The position numbers were made by a program, and so were the translations under genes. The notes under the pieces are model-generated. The model worked only from the letters and a program-made list of their open reading frames with translations. It was not told the DNA's origin and did no database searches. This document shows positions 1 to 8,361 of a stretch of DNA of 64,000 nucleotides, piece after piece (within the stretch, counting starts at the first letter, position 1; every line of letters starts with the position of its first letter). Source of the DNA: Ktedonobacter racemifer DSM 44963 (GTDB taxonomy: Bacteria > Chloroflexota > Ktedonobacteria > Ktedonobacterales > Ktedonobacteraceae); NCBI RefSeq assembly GCF_000178855.1, contig NZ_ADVG01000004.1:558001-622000 (forward strand), read 5' to 3'.

Positions 1-1099
1 CGGTATCATCAGGCGTACTGGCTGGCGAGAGACCCCAGACGGGATAATGCAACGTCTGCTTGGCGTAGGCGATCTGTGCCTGAGCATAGTGCTGATCATT
101 CAAGCCAAAGCTGTGCTTTCCCCAGGTAGTTTCGGGAATGATCAGATTGTTCATCAGGCCTTCAAACATGCTCCCACCCCAACTGGGAACAAAGTTGATG
201 TTATTGGAGCTGTAGTGACCCTCGAAGACGGTAAACGGCTTACCCGACTGGGGATCTGTATAGGTCACATTAGAACCCTGCGGTGGTTGCCCCTGCCAGG
301 TAAAATCGGCAGGTAGCGTACGCCATGTGCGCCACCAGACATCGCCGGGCATCTTATGGGTGCCAATACCAATGTATGCAGCAATACGCGTTTCGGCATT
401 GAGCATACCATAATGGAAGGTAGCGGGTCCCTGGTCAGCATTATACCCTCCATACATCTGGCCAGCGGTAATATTCGTGCTCTGGTCACCATTGTCGTAG
501 AAGATGCCAAAGTCCATTGCGTCAAACAGCGCTGTGGCCCGCTGCGCCAGCTCAGGGAAGGCCTGGCGAACCAGAATTAGGCCCGTTGCATACCAGCCAT
601 TGTCAACTGTAGAGATAAAAGCGCCCTGCACTGGCTGCCCCTCCTGGTCGCTTCCGCCAGGTCCAGATATCCTATGACCAGTACCAGTGTCGTACCAGCT
701 AAAAAGGAAGCCTTGCCACTTACTCAGCTTCTCAACCTCGCTCAAGGTCGCGTTAGCTCTCTGAAGGGCCTGCTTATGTGAGATAAAGCCGAGATCCTCG
801 CCCGCGACAACACTCCAGAAGTAAACCCCTATATTGGTTGGCGAGGTATAGGCACCCCGTGCGGGTGCTCCATTAAAGCCAATGTTGTCGAGTGGCAAAT
901 GCGTATTGGGGTCAAGATCAGCATCGAAGAAGCGCCATGTCTGAGCCGCTATAGCGTAGAGGGCCGCGCGCTGCGCGCCATTTAACTCTCCAGAAGGCGC
1001 CGCATCGCGCGTAGCAGCATGAGCCACAGGCGCCAATAAGCTCCCCATGGCAAGAATGAACGCTAAGAGCATACCAGAAGTCAAACGCAGTGATTTCAA
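1..1099 (-). CDS. Secreted glucoamylase/DUF3131-like glycoside hydrolase (partial, C-terminus outside window)
   Basis: The reading frame is open on the minus strand from 1099 to the window edge. I start it at TTG 1097-1099, preceded by AGAAGGA three bases upstream; three stops in a row lie just above in this frame, and an ATG at 1072 is the fallback start. The first ~30 residues form a signal peptide ending in VAHA. Further on are TNIGVYFWSVVAGEDLGF, typical of DUF3131-like proteins, and WGGSMFEGLMNNLIIPE followed by PVWGLSP, which match the putative glucoamylase family (PF10091). It is likely exported and acts on alpha- or beta-glucans; the substrate cannot be told. Catalytic residues were not assigned. 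The family call is fairly secure, the start codon less so. Confidence 0.75.
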   Translation of the reverse strand, partial: MKSLRLTSGMLLAFILAMGSLLAPVAHAATRDAAPSGELNGAQRAALYAIAAQTWRFFDADLDPNTHLPLDNIGFNGAPARGAYTSPTNIGVYFWSVVAGEDLGFISHKQALQRANATLSEVEKLSKWQGFLFSWYDTGTGHRISGPGGSDQEGQPVQGAFISTVDNGWYATGLILVRQAFPELAQRATALFDAMDFGIFYDNGDQSTNITAGQMYGGYNADQGPATFHYGMLNAETRIAAYIGIGTHKMPGDVWWRTWRTLPADFTWQGQPPQGSNVTYTDPQSGKPFTVFEGHYSSNNINFVPSWGGSMFEGLMNNLIIPETTWGKHSFGLNDQHYAQAQIAYAKQTLHYPVWGLSPASTPDDT

Positions 1100-1219
1100 G
1101 TTCCTTCTCTCCTCTCGTCTTTGAGACGATTCCGTTCTTTACTATTACCAAGTATAGATACATGCATCTACCACGTCAATGGTTGCATGCATGCTATTTA
1201 TCTCGGCTCGCAAGCTCGC

Positions 1220-1290
1220 CTCAGGGTAAGGGTCATGGGCGTGTAATGCGGGCGCTGCCCGCATTACACGCCCATGACCCTTACCCTGAG
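1220..1290. repeat. Perfect 34-bp inverted repeat with 3-nt loop
   Basis: Arms 1220-1253 and 1257-1290 are exact reverse complements around GCT. No T-tract follows on either side. It lies between two divergently oriented genes (hydrolase start at 1099, segregation cassette from 1632), so it cannot terminate either of them. It is the clearest member of a set of long hairpins in this window. Confidence 0.9.
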
Positions 1291-1631
1291 TGCCGCAGGC
1301 GCGAAGGTTCTCTCGCAATGAAGACTACAGCTAAAGCATGAAACCGCTTCTTATCGACATTCCTTTGTTTTCTCATCCTTATCATATAACATGGATACAG
1401 TTCTATCCACGCTCTCCAGCCTCTTTTTTGAATCCTTAAATGGTTTTTGACACCTGATTTTGACACCTTATGCGTTTTCTTTGGATCTGACCAATTATTC
1501 TTGGATTTCAACTATAGCAGTTTTATCTCCATAGTCTACTATATACTAAAATATCCCTATATGCCTTTATTTTTGTATATACTTGCAGAGTATGAATAAT
1601 TTCTAATTGATTGCGCTGAAAGGGACTGCGG
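1291..1631. other. Intergenic region with two 11-bp direct repeats
   Basis: No gene is supported here. TTTTGACACCT occurs twice, at 1445-1455 and 1458-1468, a 13-bp period. Positioned ahead of the ParM-like cassette, these could be part of a centromere-like site, but two copies are too few to say. AATTATTCTTGGAT at about 1492-1505 resembles the 27-bp motif seen at 24.97, 34.37 and 39.23 kb. Confidence 0.35.
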
Positions 1632-1847
1632 ATGGCTCGTGCAATTACTGAGAACACCTTATTCTATGGCGACAACTTTGATATCCTCCGTGAATATTTT
1701 ATTGATGAATGTGTTTTGCGCCCGTGGGGTATCTTAAAAAGAGAACTGTATGAGATGCTTATGGCACGCATGACCCTGACAAAGGTAAGTTGCATGCCAG
1801 CAAGAAAAAGAGAAATAATAAAGAAAGTCGTACAAGAGGGAATTTTC
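1632..1847 (+). pseudogene. Stump of a DNA methyltransferase N-terminus, in frame with the next gene
   Basis: ATG 1632 follows AAAGGGACTGCGG and encodes MARAITENTLFYGDNFDIL, the usual opening of adenine-specific DNA methyltransferases (NTLFYGDNLDIL...). After about 28 residues the similarity ends before the DPPF/DPPY catalytic motif, and about 44 unrelated residues follow. The frame then runs without a stop into the ParM-like gene, so a long fusion of 531 residues is formally possible. I treat it as a remnant because the downstream ATG has its own ribosome binding site. The stump hints that this locus once held a restriction-modification gene. Confidence 0.6.
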
Positions 1848-3227
1848 ATGGCAACTTTTGTAGAAGTCCAGACACAACATCCACACCCTGACAGTCTTCT
1901 GGCTAAAGTGGTATCTGGTACTCCCTTGCTGAACAACAAGGACCAGGGGTTAATAGCAGAGGTCCCTTCCCAGCGTTGGAATCGCGAGACATTCTCTTGG
2001 TCGCCAGTCATCGCGAAGATGGCCTGTATTGACAATGGCAATGAAGCGTTAAAAGGTGTCATGCCAATAGCGAACGCTCCCTATCTCGCCAGATTGCGAG
2101 TGCCTACCGCATATACCCCGGCGAAGAAACTACGGGGCGGTGATGGCCGGATCACATGGCGAGTGAACGGATCAGAGGATTTTTGGATGGGTGACGATGC
2201 CCTGGAGACCAAAAAAGCAGAGAGCTTACCGGTCGGTTTCTCTCCTGAACGGTTTCCAGATCACCGTTTTCAGCGGTTCATAGCCGCATTCCAGGTAGAA
2301 CTGCTGGTCAGGGCGGGACATGGCAAGCGCGATGCATCAGGAAAGCTTATGGAGGGCGGTCAGGGTGAGTTCAATATTTTTCTCTCCATTGGCTTGCCCC
2401 CGGAGGAAGTTGATCGAAATGGTGCAACCCCCGAAGCACGCGAAGCACTCAAGTACATCTTCAACAAGCCGTTTGAGGTTGTGCGTGTTGACGAGCAAGG
2501 GCAGGAAACTACCTGGCATCTTTGCTTTGTCGAGTTTGTTCCCTATGGACAAACATTCGGGTCCTTCTGTGCCTGGTACTACACACTGGAAGGAGCACCT
2601 ATTGCGACCAATATCGATCGCCATATTACACTCGACATCGGGGGGGGACAGTTCCACATATGTGAAGTGGAAATTACACCCCGCAGTGGCGAGTCTCGTC
2701 CCAAACTGAGGATGAATGCGGAGCAAATCGGGGAGGGCACCATTCTTATTGCGCGCGGCGTTAGCGAGGCTATTCGTCAACAATACAGAACCATTCAACT
2801 CTCTGATGCAGAAGCTCAGCATGTTCTGTTGAACCGCATGATTTCCGTTGGCGGACACAGACAACCTGTTAACGACATAGTGAGTCAGGTCATCGCAAGT
2901 CGTGTAGACAATCTGAACAGCCTCATAGTGAAATACTTACAATATGGTCAGTCGTTCTTGATGTTTACTGGCGGGGGAAGTGTTCTTCTTCATGATACCC
3001 TCCTTCACCTGGTAAACACACATCGCAAAGCGGATTCCTTCTACTTTGTCCCGCCTGAAATCGCGCCTTTCCTCAACGCTATTGGCGGACTAGTGCTCGC
3101 CCAGGCGTCAGCACAGCGGGCGATATCGCGCCGCGAGGCACAGCAGGCGATATTGCGCCGCGAGGCACAGCAGGCGATATCGCGCCACGATACACAGCAG
3201 GCAGCAGCCGCGGCAGGCGAGAGGTAA
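1848..3227 (+). CDS. ParM/Alp-type actin-like segregation ATPase
   Basis: Start chosen at ATG 1848, six bases after GAGGGA; this gives 459 residues. Actin-fold motifs are visible: phosphate-1 CIDNGNEALKG near residue 60, phosphate-2 LDIGGGQFHICEVE near 262, and the adenosine motif FTGGGSVLLHDTL near 373. Proteins of this family polymerise with ATP and push plasmid copies apart with a DNA-binding partner. The C-terminus (from about residue 423) carries three degenerate 9-10-residue repeats (AQQAISRRE and variants) encoded by near-identical 27-30-bp units at about 3116-3205, probably a charged helical tail. A small gene follows after 4 bp, as expected for a parMR operon. Segregation is inferred; other bacterial actins remain possible. 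Confidence 0.7.
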   Translation: MATFVEVQTQHPHPDSLLAKVVSGTPLLNNKDQGLIAEVPSQRWNRETFSWSPVIAKMACIDNGNEALKGVMPIANAPYLARLRVPTAYTPAKKLRGGDGRITWRVNGSEDFWMGDDALETKKAESLPVGFSPERFPDHRFQRFIAAFQVELLVRAGHGKRDASGKLMEGGQGEFNIFLSIGLPPEEVDRNGATPEAREALKYIFNKPFEVVRVDEQGQETTWHLCFVEFVPYGQTFGSFCAWYYTLEGAPIATNIDRHITLDIGGGQFHICEVEITPRSGESRPKLRMNAEQIGEGTILIARGVSEAIRQQYRTIQLSDAEAQHVLLNRMISVGGHRQPVNDIVSQVIASRVDNLNSLIVKYLQYGQSFLMFTGGGSVLLHDTLLHLVNTHRKADSFYFVPPEIAPFLNAIGGLVLAQASAQRAISRREAQQAILRREAQQAISRHDTQQAAAAAGER

Positions 3228-3231
3228 AGAG

Positions 3232-3666
3232 ATGAAGATGAGTAGCAAGTACCCAATCAGCATCGAAAATATCCCAGGGGAAGCCTGGGAAATGGTCCAG
3301 GCAATCAGCGCAAAAAGTGGGTCGGATACGACTGAGGTTTTACGCCAGTGTGTAGTGGCAGGGTCACTGATCGAACTAATCAAGGCGGGTCCAGACAATG
3401 AGGTAGGCGAGTATGGGGAATTCTCCTCAACGTACCTTGCACGCTTGGCGCGACGTGTTCTGGGAGCACCCATTGATTTTTTGTTAGAAACAGGCCAGCA
3501 CCCCTACCTGGCGCTCACTGCGGATGCAAATGGTCCCACGCCTGCGACAAAAAAGGGGGCATCTGACGCTCCTGCTCCAAGCTTCCTCCTCGATCAAGAG
3601 ATAATCGAGGAGTTGCAAGGGTTAGGCGTGGGAGAGAGCTTTTCCGCTGGTTGGCAACCAGACTAA
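3232..3666 (+). CDS. Small partner protein of the ParM-like ATPase (ParR-like candidate)
   Basis: 144 residues, starting 4 bp after the ParM-like stop with GAGAGGTAAAG as ribosome binding site; the two are clearly cotranscribed and end at one terminator. No family is recognised by sequence. The N-terminal 45 residues (IPGEAWEMVQAISAKSGSD then TTEVLRQCVVAGSLIELI) look like a short ribbon-helix-helix or HTH module, which would fit a DNA-binding adaptor. The middle is Ala/Pro/Lys rich and the C-terminus acidic (LDQEIIEELQGLG), a plausible filament-contacting tail. The ParR role is an inference from operon position, size and layout only. Confidence 0.5.
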   Translation: MKMSSKYPISIENIPGEAWEMVQAISAKSGSDTTEVLRQCVVAGSLIELIKAGPDNEVGEYGEFSSTYLARLARRVLGAPIDFLLETGQHPYLALTADANGPTPATKKGASDAPAPSFLLDQEIIEELQGLGVGESFSAGWQPD

Positions 3667-3707
3667 GTTGTGCATCCATCAGGTTTGTACCTCTAAATCA
3701 GGCAACA

Positions 3708-3745
3708 AAAAAGCGGCTGGCGAAAGAAAACGCCAGCCGCTTTTT
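3708..3745 (+). terminator. Rho-independent terminator of the ParM-like operon
   Basis: A 15-bp perfect stem (3708-3722 with 3731-3745) closes an A-rich 8-nt loop; the right arm ends in TTTTT and the left arm begins with AAAAA, so it can work on both strands. It lies about 40 bp after the partner gene. Confidence 0.85.
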
Positions 3746-3777
3746 GCTCAGTCATCTACGCTACTCCTGGGGGATAG

Positions 3778-4116
3778 GGAAGTGTCAGAGCTCAGAAGAA
3801 GACCTGGCTTGGAGATCGTTAGTGAGGTATGCGGAGAACCAAGACCTCTCTGATGAGGAGTGATTCAGGAACTGCCCACGCTGCTCTTCAACCATCATCA
3901 ACGCACAGACCAAGAAAACCGCATGTGGCTCTCGGACGTTGCACTGCTCAGGTGGCAAGCAAACCGGTCCCTGAGCGAACGGGAACACCGTTCAACTCCC
4001 TGGAATATCCTCCTGCTCTCGTCCTCCTCGTTGTCCTTTGGCGGCTCCGGTACAAGGTGAGTCTGCGAGATCTCGCCGAACCGTTTCTCGAGCGAGGCTG
4101 GACATTCACCCATAGT
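3778..4116 (+). pseudogene. 5' fragment of an IS6-family element
   Basis: The IS6-type end GGAAGTGTCAGAGCTCAG at about 3778 resembles the ends of the copies at 29.3-31 kb. The transposase start follows from about 3867: NCPRCSSTIINAQTKKT, then, after a frameshift near 3970, ERTGTPFNSLEYP, VLWRLRYKVSLRDLAEPFLERG and TFTH. Similarity stops at about 4116, where the IS200/IS605 element begins; the DDE catalytic region is missing and is not found on the other side of that element. Confidence 0.75.
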
Positions 4117-4119
4117 CTG

Positions 4120-5910
4120 AGACCTCCCCGGCATGAATGCGCGGGGGTTCCTGTTGCTCACCCAACGCTTCCGTTCTCCCCCGAAAGGGAGAGCGGCTCT
4201 TGGTGGGGATAGGCAGGACTTTCGAGCCGACGCGCTCTCGCACGGGCAGCTTTGCCAGAAGCCACCACGCCCATGCTTGGGGGCAAGACATGCCCTTCAT
4301 TCGCACGTTGGTGCAGATCCTCCATCACGGCTTGCAGGCGCGGCTCCGCACCTTCCCAGTCTGACTGGGTGACAGAGGGGATGGTCTCTTCGCGTTCCAG
4401 GTGAGAAAGCCGCGAAGGCCGAGTACAGATCGCGTTGCACCGGTCCACAGCCACAGGAACAGTGGTGCCAGCGCTGAGATCTGAGCTTCTTGACGTAGGC
4501 TCCGCAGGCATGACAATATTGGGAGAGTCGGGTCTTGAAGGCAGAAACTTCGCTCAGGGTGCCGCCAGTTTTTGCAACTATGCGAGCCAGATGTGCTACA
4601 AACATCCCTGGGGCGCGAAGTCCGATGCTTCTCCCATACTGCTTCTGCCATGCCACAAACGACGTTTTTTCTAAGGTGATCGTGTTTCCCACCTTGACGA
4701 TGTCGTGGGCAAGCTTGCCATGCAGGCTCTTGCGGTGGGCGGCCAGTTTTCTCTCCGCAGTGGCATGCTGCCTACGCGTGGTCTTGTACCGCTGACTCTC
4801 GTTCCACCGCAAGCGCTTCTTGCCAGATTTCTTCACGCGTCCCAACTCATCATAGTGCTCGGGATTGTTGGCGCGGCGTTGCCGCTCCATTTGACGCTGG
4901 AGGCGTCGTTTCTTGCGGGCATTGGGGGCGAGTTGCTCACAGAAGGTCACCAACTGGGCTTTCCCCTCACGTGGGACGATGGCGAGCGTCTGGGGGCCAA
5001 TATCGAGGCCAATGGTCTGGGTGCCCATCTTCTCGTGCTTTTTCTTGACAAAGGTGTACCCCTCTAAGATGAGTTGCACAGAATACCGGTTGCCCTCAAC
5101 ATCAGCCCCTCTCGCTTGCGGAGAGGACGCTTTGCGACGGACCAGGCGCACATACTTGATCGTGTGGCGCAATCCATGCTGGATCACCGGGTCCAGCCAG
5201 TTGATGATGGCAGGGATGACCAGCTGGTTCCAGATGAGAAAGCCACCGTCCCCAGCGTTGGGGTCAAGCACAAAGCGCAGGCCGACATCGTTGCGCTTGC
5301 CTTCCACACTATCGATGCCACGCCCCTTGCTTCGAAAACGCACCCGTTTGGCATTGCCGACACAGACACGATTGACGGCTTGATAGGCTCGGGTGGCCAG
5401 GGTTTGCGCCATGGTGGCATCAATGTGGTCAGCAAGCCACGAGACGCGGGCCGTTTTGGCAGAGGCATGCAGCTCGTATTCGGAAAAGTGATGCTTCTTG
5501 CGCAGCTGAGAGAAGGCCTGCGCGCGTTCCTCTCGCCTGGAGCGAGGGATGGCGCGTGCACTCGCCCAGGCGGGGTCATGCCTTATCTGCTGGAGCCGTG
5601 TGTTGCCTTCAGAGAGCAGCGCATTATAGAGACAGCGTGCCGCTTCCAGATGCGCACGCAGCTGTCGTTCGCTGCTCCAGTCGACCTGGAGGGGGAACTC
5701 GATGAGAAATGTTGGCGTCTTGGCCCGCTTCATCTGGGCTGACTGACCTTCCGTTGAATGCTATGAGGGTATTTTACCTCAAAAAAGCGGTATGTCAAGC
5801 GGAGAGTGCTAACGAGCAGGAGGAATGAGCATCACAAGCAGCCACCTCCCATCCAAGCCTCCCAACAAGGAAGAGCGATTCATCCCCGGCATGAATGAAC
5901 CGGGGCTTTC
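4120..5910 (-). mobile_element. IS200/IS605-type element carrying only tnpB
   Basis: The two ends carry similar subterminal hairpins: CCCCGGCATGAATGCGCGGGG at 4126-4146 behind tnpB, and CCCCGG..CCGGGG at 5884-5905 ahead of it, both with CATGAATG in the loop. Read along the minus strand, the 3' hairpin lies just past the tnpB stop, where these elements encode their guide (omega) RNA. No tnpA is present, so movement would depend on a transposase elsewhere. Exact ends cannot be fixed from one copy. Confidence 0.65.
4158..5733 (-). pseudogene. tnpB: TnpB RNA-guided nuclease, frameshifted near its C-terminus
   Basis: The frame starts at ATG 5733 and carries the RuvC-like nuclease with all three acidic residues: GLDIGPQT (Asp near residue 243), TLEKTSF (Glu near 353) and QRDLYSAF (Asp near 435). 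A zinc finger (CHACG...CSCGCG) lies between the last two. Soon after the third Asp, near 4395-4412, the frame shifts: the expected tail (LEREETIPSV, DWEGAEPRL, QRANEGHVLP) continues in another frame and ends at 4158, while the uninterrupted frame ends at 4297 (478 residues). Because only the tail is affected, residual activity cannot be excluded. TnpB proteins cut DNA guided by an RNA from the element's 3' end and help the element persist. Confidence 0.8.
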
Positions 5911-6753
5911 TCGCTCGGTTTTCTGTAAATTCCTCTGAAAACCTGGCACGAGAGACAAAAATCTCTCCCTCAGATCTGAACCTTCCGTATCAATTGTTCA
6001 GATGATGTAAGAGTGCTTAGGCAGGGGTTGTCTTGGCTTAAGGCTGCAAGATGACCGTATTACCTAGGCGTTCCAATGGGCGAACGAGCCGTTGTTGAAT
6101 CTTCTGTTTATTTGCGATGGGAAAGGAGTCAGTTCCTCTCTTACAGCTCACCTCCATTGTGGGGACACGACTTCCAGAGATGTTCCTCCTGAAAACTGAT
6201 TCGACGCTTGCTCTGAAAGATCACCAACAGGGCGTCTTTCCACATGAGATTTTCCTCTACGTGCTTCCCTGATGGGAGCAACAATGAGTGGTTCTTCCAG
6301 ACACCCGAAGACAGCTTCGTCTTCAAGCTTGACTGCCTTATTATTTCCATCGTTTTTAGTATTGGGATCTTTCCTCCGTAGTGTACCAACTTCGTCCATC
6401 GAATTCTTTTTCATTCTGAATGGTGCACCTACGGTGCATGACGCTTCGTCTGGAACTCCTGGATAGCAAGAGCTTTTTGTCGTCTCATCCTCAGTTCCAT
6501 GCCGGGTGGTGCGGCTGCGACGCATGGTTTCTTTGCGAATTAAGTGGCGCTCCCGCAATTTGTGTGAAACATGAGCTTCTCAAGAGTATGCTCTTTTCAG
6601 AATGTACTTGTTGGAGCCAGACCAACTTTTGCATACTCATGGTATTGCAGAACGTGTCACATACATTGCAGGAGAGCCATAGAATTTCTTTTAACGGTGT
6701 GAGCCAAGGATTTGCTCACCAACGCGCTAAGGTATGCGTTGAGTTGGTGCGCT
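5911..6753. other. Region without a recognisable gene
   Basis: Minus-strand frames at 6141-6558 (82 and 136 codons) overlap each other, lack good ribosome binding sites and match no family I know; they may be decayed coding sequence. I see no terminal repeats or RNA gene. The region follows directly on the IS605-type element and probably belongs to the same decayed block. Confidence 0.4.
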
Positions 6754-7134
6754 CTACTGCCCGAATAACTCACCCACAATCTGCTGCAAGGATGAGCCAG
6801 CCTTGTTCTGCTGCGAAGATGAGCCCGTCGTGTTCTGCTGCGAAGATGAGCCCGTCGTGTTCTGCTGCGAAGATGAGCCCGTCGTGTTCTGCTGCGAAGA
6901 TGAGCCCGTCGTGTCCTGCTGCGAAGATGAGCCCGTCGTGTCCTGCTGCGAAGGCGAGTCCATCGTGCTCTGCTGCGAAGGCGAGTCCATCGTACTCTCC
7001 TGCGAAGGTGAGCCGTCCAAGACGGTAAGAGATCTGGCATGGGAAACGCTTTGTGGCTGACAGGTCAGACAGATCACAAATGCGAGAGCGAGAAAAGCCA
7101 TGAGCAGGCTGACGTTTCGTATGTGCTTTAACAT
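6754..7134 (-). CDS. Secreted Ser/Gln-rich tandem-repeat protein
   Basis: 126 residues from ATG 7134, with GAGGAGAG about nine bases upstream. Residues 1-33 form a signal peptide (LLMAFLALAFVICLTC, cleavage likely near SHA). The rest is about nine copies of a 9-residue unit GSSSQQNTT/DSPSQQSTM, coded by 27-bp near-identical repeats at roughly 6795-7020, followed by the tail IVGELFGQ. A cysteine at the end of the hydrophobic stretch could suggest a lipoprotein, but no clear lipobox precedes it. Function is unknown; such repeats occur in surface or matrix proteins and change length by slippage. The repeat lies wholly inside a frame, which supports a real gene. Confidence 0.6.
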   Translation of the reverse strand: MLKHIRNVSLLMAFLALAFVICLTCQPQSVSHARSLTVLDGSPSQESTMDSPSQQSTMDSPSQQDTTGSSSQQDTTGSSSQQNTTGSSSQQNTTGSSSQQNTTGSSSQQNKAGSSLQQIVGELFGQ

Positions 7135-7546
7135 TGATAAACTCTCCTCATCTTTTTTTAATACTTACACGTCTACATATTGTGTGAGCCTTCTCTCTTT
7201 GCGCCGCTGAGATGCTGCTCACACTTCCATTATAGAAGAGCTTCAACCATAGAAAAGAGCACAGCAAAAGCGCCGTGAGGTATCGCACGTGGATGAGGAG
7301 TCAAATGCTGGTAGCTACACTGCAGCAGAACAAGCAACTGCGGCTCAGATCCCCCACCCTGAACAGTTTCTACACATATATGCGAGCCAGCCCGTGACCT
7401 TGTGCATAACGCGCGCTAGACCTCCAACAAAGTGCGAGCCTTCTCTCTGCGCTATCGCCGAGAGTACACTTGCAGAGAGGGGCGCCGACCTCCCCCACAG
7501 GGGCCGCTGATGCTCACAATGCGACAAGGTTAGCGAGAAGTACGAC

Positions 7547-7681
7547 ATGATCCCTGTTCTCATCATTCTTGCATTGGTTCTCTTGCTCATCATTCTTGCA
7601 CCAAAGTCGTGAAGAGAACACAGACGAGTACGCAAGGCTCAAGCGCGCATGTGGCAAGAAGCAGAAGCGCGTGGAGAGAGA
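7547..7681 (+). pseudogene. Small membrane protein interrupted by an in-frame TGA
   Basis: GAGAAG precedes ATG 7547. The frame encodes MIPVLIILALVLLLIILAPKS, then TGA (7610-7612), then, in the same frame, REHRRVRKAQARMWQEAEA and a stop at 7681. One hydrophobic helix followed by a basic helix is a common small-protein layout, so the TGA probably replaced an Arg codon (CGA). The first 21 residues alone could still be made. No family recognised. Confidence 0.35.
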
Positions 7682-7694
7682 TAACCATCCTTGA

Positions 7695-7865
7695 TATCCG
7701 CGGCACTCACTACCCTACCATCGCCATGAACGTGTGCAAGTCATCGGACAATGGCCCAAAGGAGCCAAGGGCAAAATCACACGGTTTGTGAATGATAGCT
7801 CGTATGCAGAGGGTTTAGCGCTGGTTGTCTTTGACCGCCTCGGTATTTTTGATATCAAAAAGTTC
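7695..7865 (+). pseudogene. Protein-coding remnant without a good start
   Basis: Just after the broken small gene, another frame reads HERVQVIGQWPKGAKGKITRF then VNDSSYAEGLALVVFDRLG, which looks like real protein but has no ribosome binding site and runs into sequence antisense to the HTH gene. Probably the tail of the same broken gene or of a neighbour. Identity unknown. Confidence 0.3.
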
Positions 7866-8210
7866 TCTATTCAGAGCAATGCATGCCGGTATATCTGCTG
7901 CTGTTGCTACTGTAAATTCGGTATTTTCGGTTTCTTCTTCAAGATCAAAAAATGCTTGAAGTTCGCTGGCAAGTTTCTCCACGTCCTTTTCAAGGTAGTA
8001 ACCATGCTTTCTCCCAGGTGGTACTGCATGTTTTATTTTTCCTTGTTTCACATAGTTGAGTACCATTGCTCCACTAATATTTAGTTTTTCTTTGACTTCC
8101 TTAATCTCTATGGTACCGTCACTCCTGGACCATTTAACAACATGCCCTAAGCTCCAACAAAACGAACCGCGGCGAGTCTTCACACTTGCCACGGTTCGTT
8201 TCCCCCACAA
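7815..8210 (-). pseudogene. HTH (MerR-like) plus truncated GNAT protein
   Basis: The middle encodes a winged-helix/MerR-like module (EIKEVKEKLNISGAMVLNYV, then KHAVPPGRKHGYYLEKDVEKL) followed by FTVATAADIPACIALNREL, the first strand and helix of a GNAT acetyltransferase. The GNAT part stops after about 30 residues instead of ~140, and no continuation is seen downstream in any frame, so the gene is truncated. The start is also uncertain because no ribosome binding site stands before the ATG at 8210. HTH-GNAT fusions are known in this bacterial group. Confidence 0.45.
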
Positions 8211-8361
8211 TGCACTCGAAATTCATTCTAAAACTGTCGTATAGTATAGATACTTTGTGATACAAGTACAGACTATTTCCTGATATAAGTTGTCAGATTG
8301 CATTAATAAGTCAGTATGTATCAGAACTTATTTTGATTATAAAGCACCACAAGGATGTGCT

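Noticed and set aside
4435..5742. Long plus-strand frames across the first tnpB
   Set aside because: Antisense shadows; the minus strand carries clear TnpB motifs.
6141..6558. Two overlapping minus-strand frames as real genes
   Set aside because: No ribosome binding site, no recognisable domain, mutual overlap; kept only as possible decayed sequence.
6795..7020. Regularly repeated sequence as a possible CRISPR array
   Set aside because: The 27-bp units are contiguous with no unique spacers and keep one reading frame, so they are protein-coding tandem repeats.
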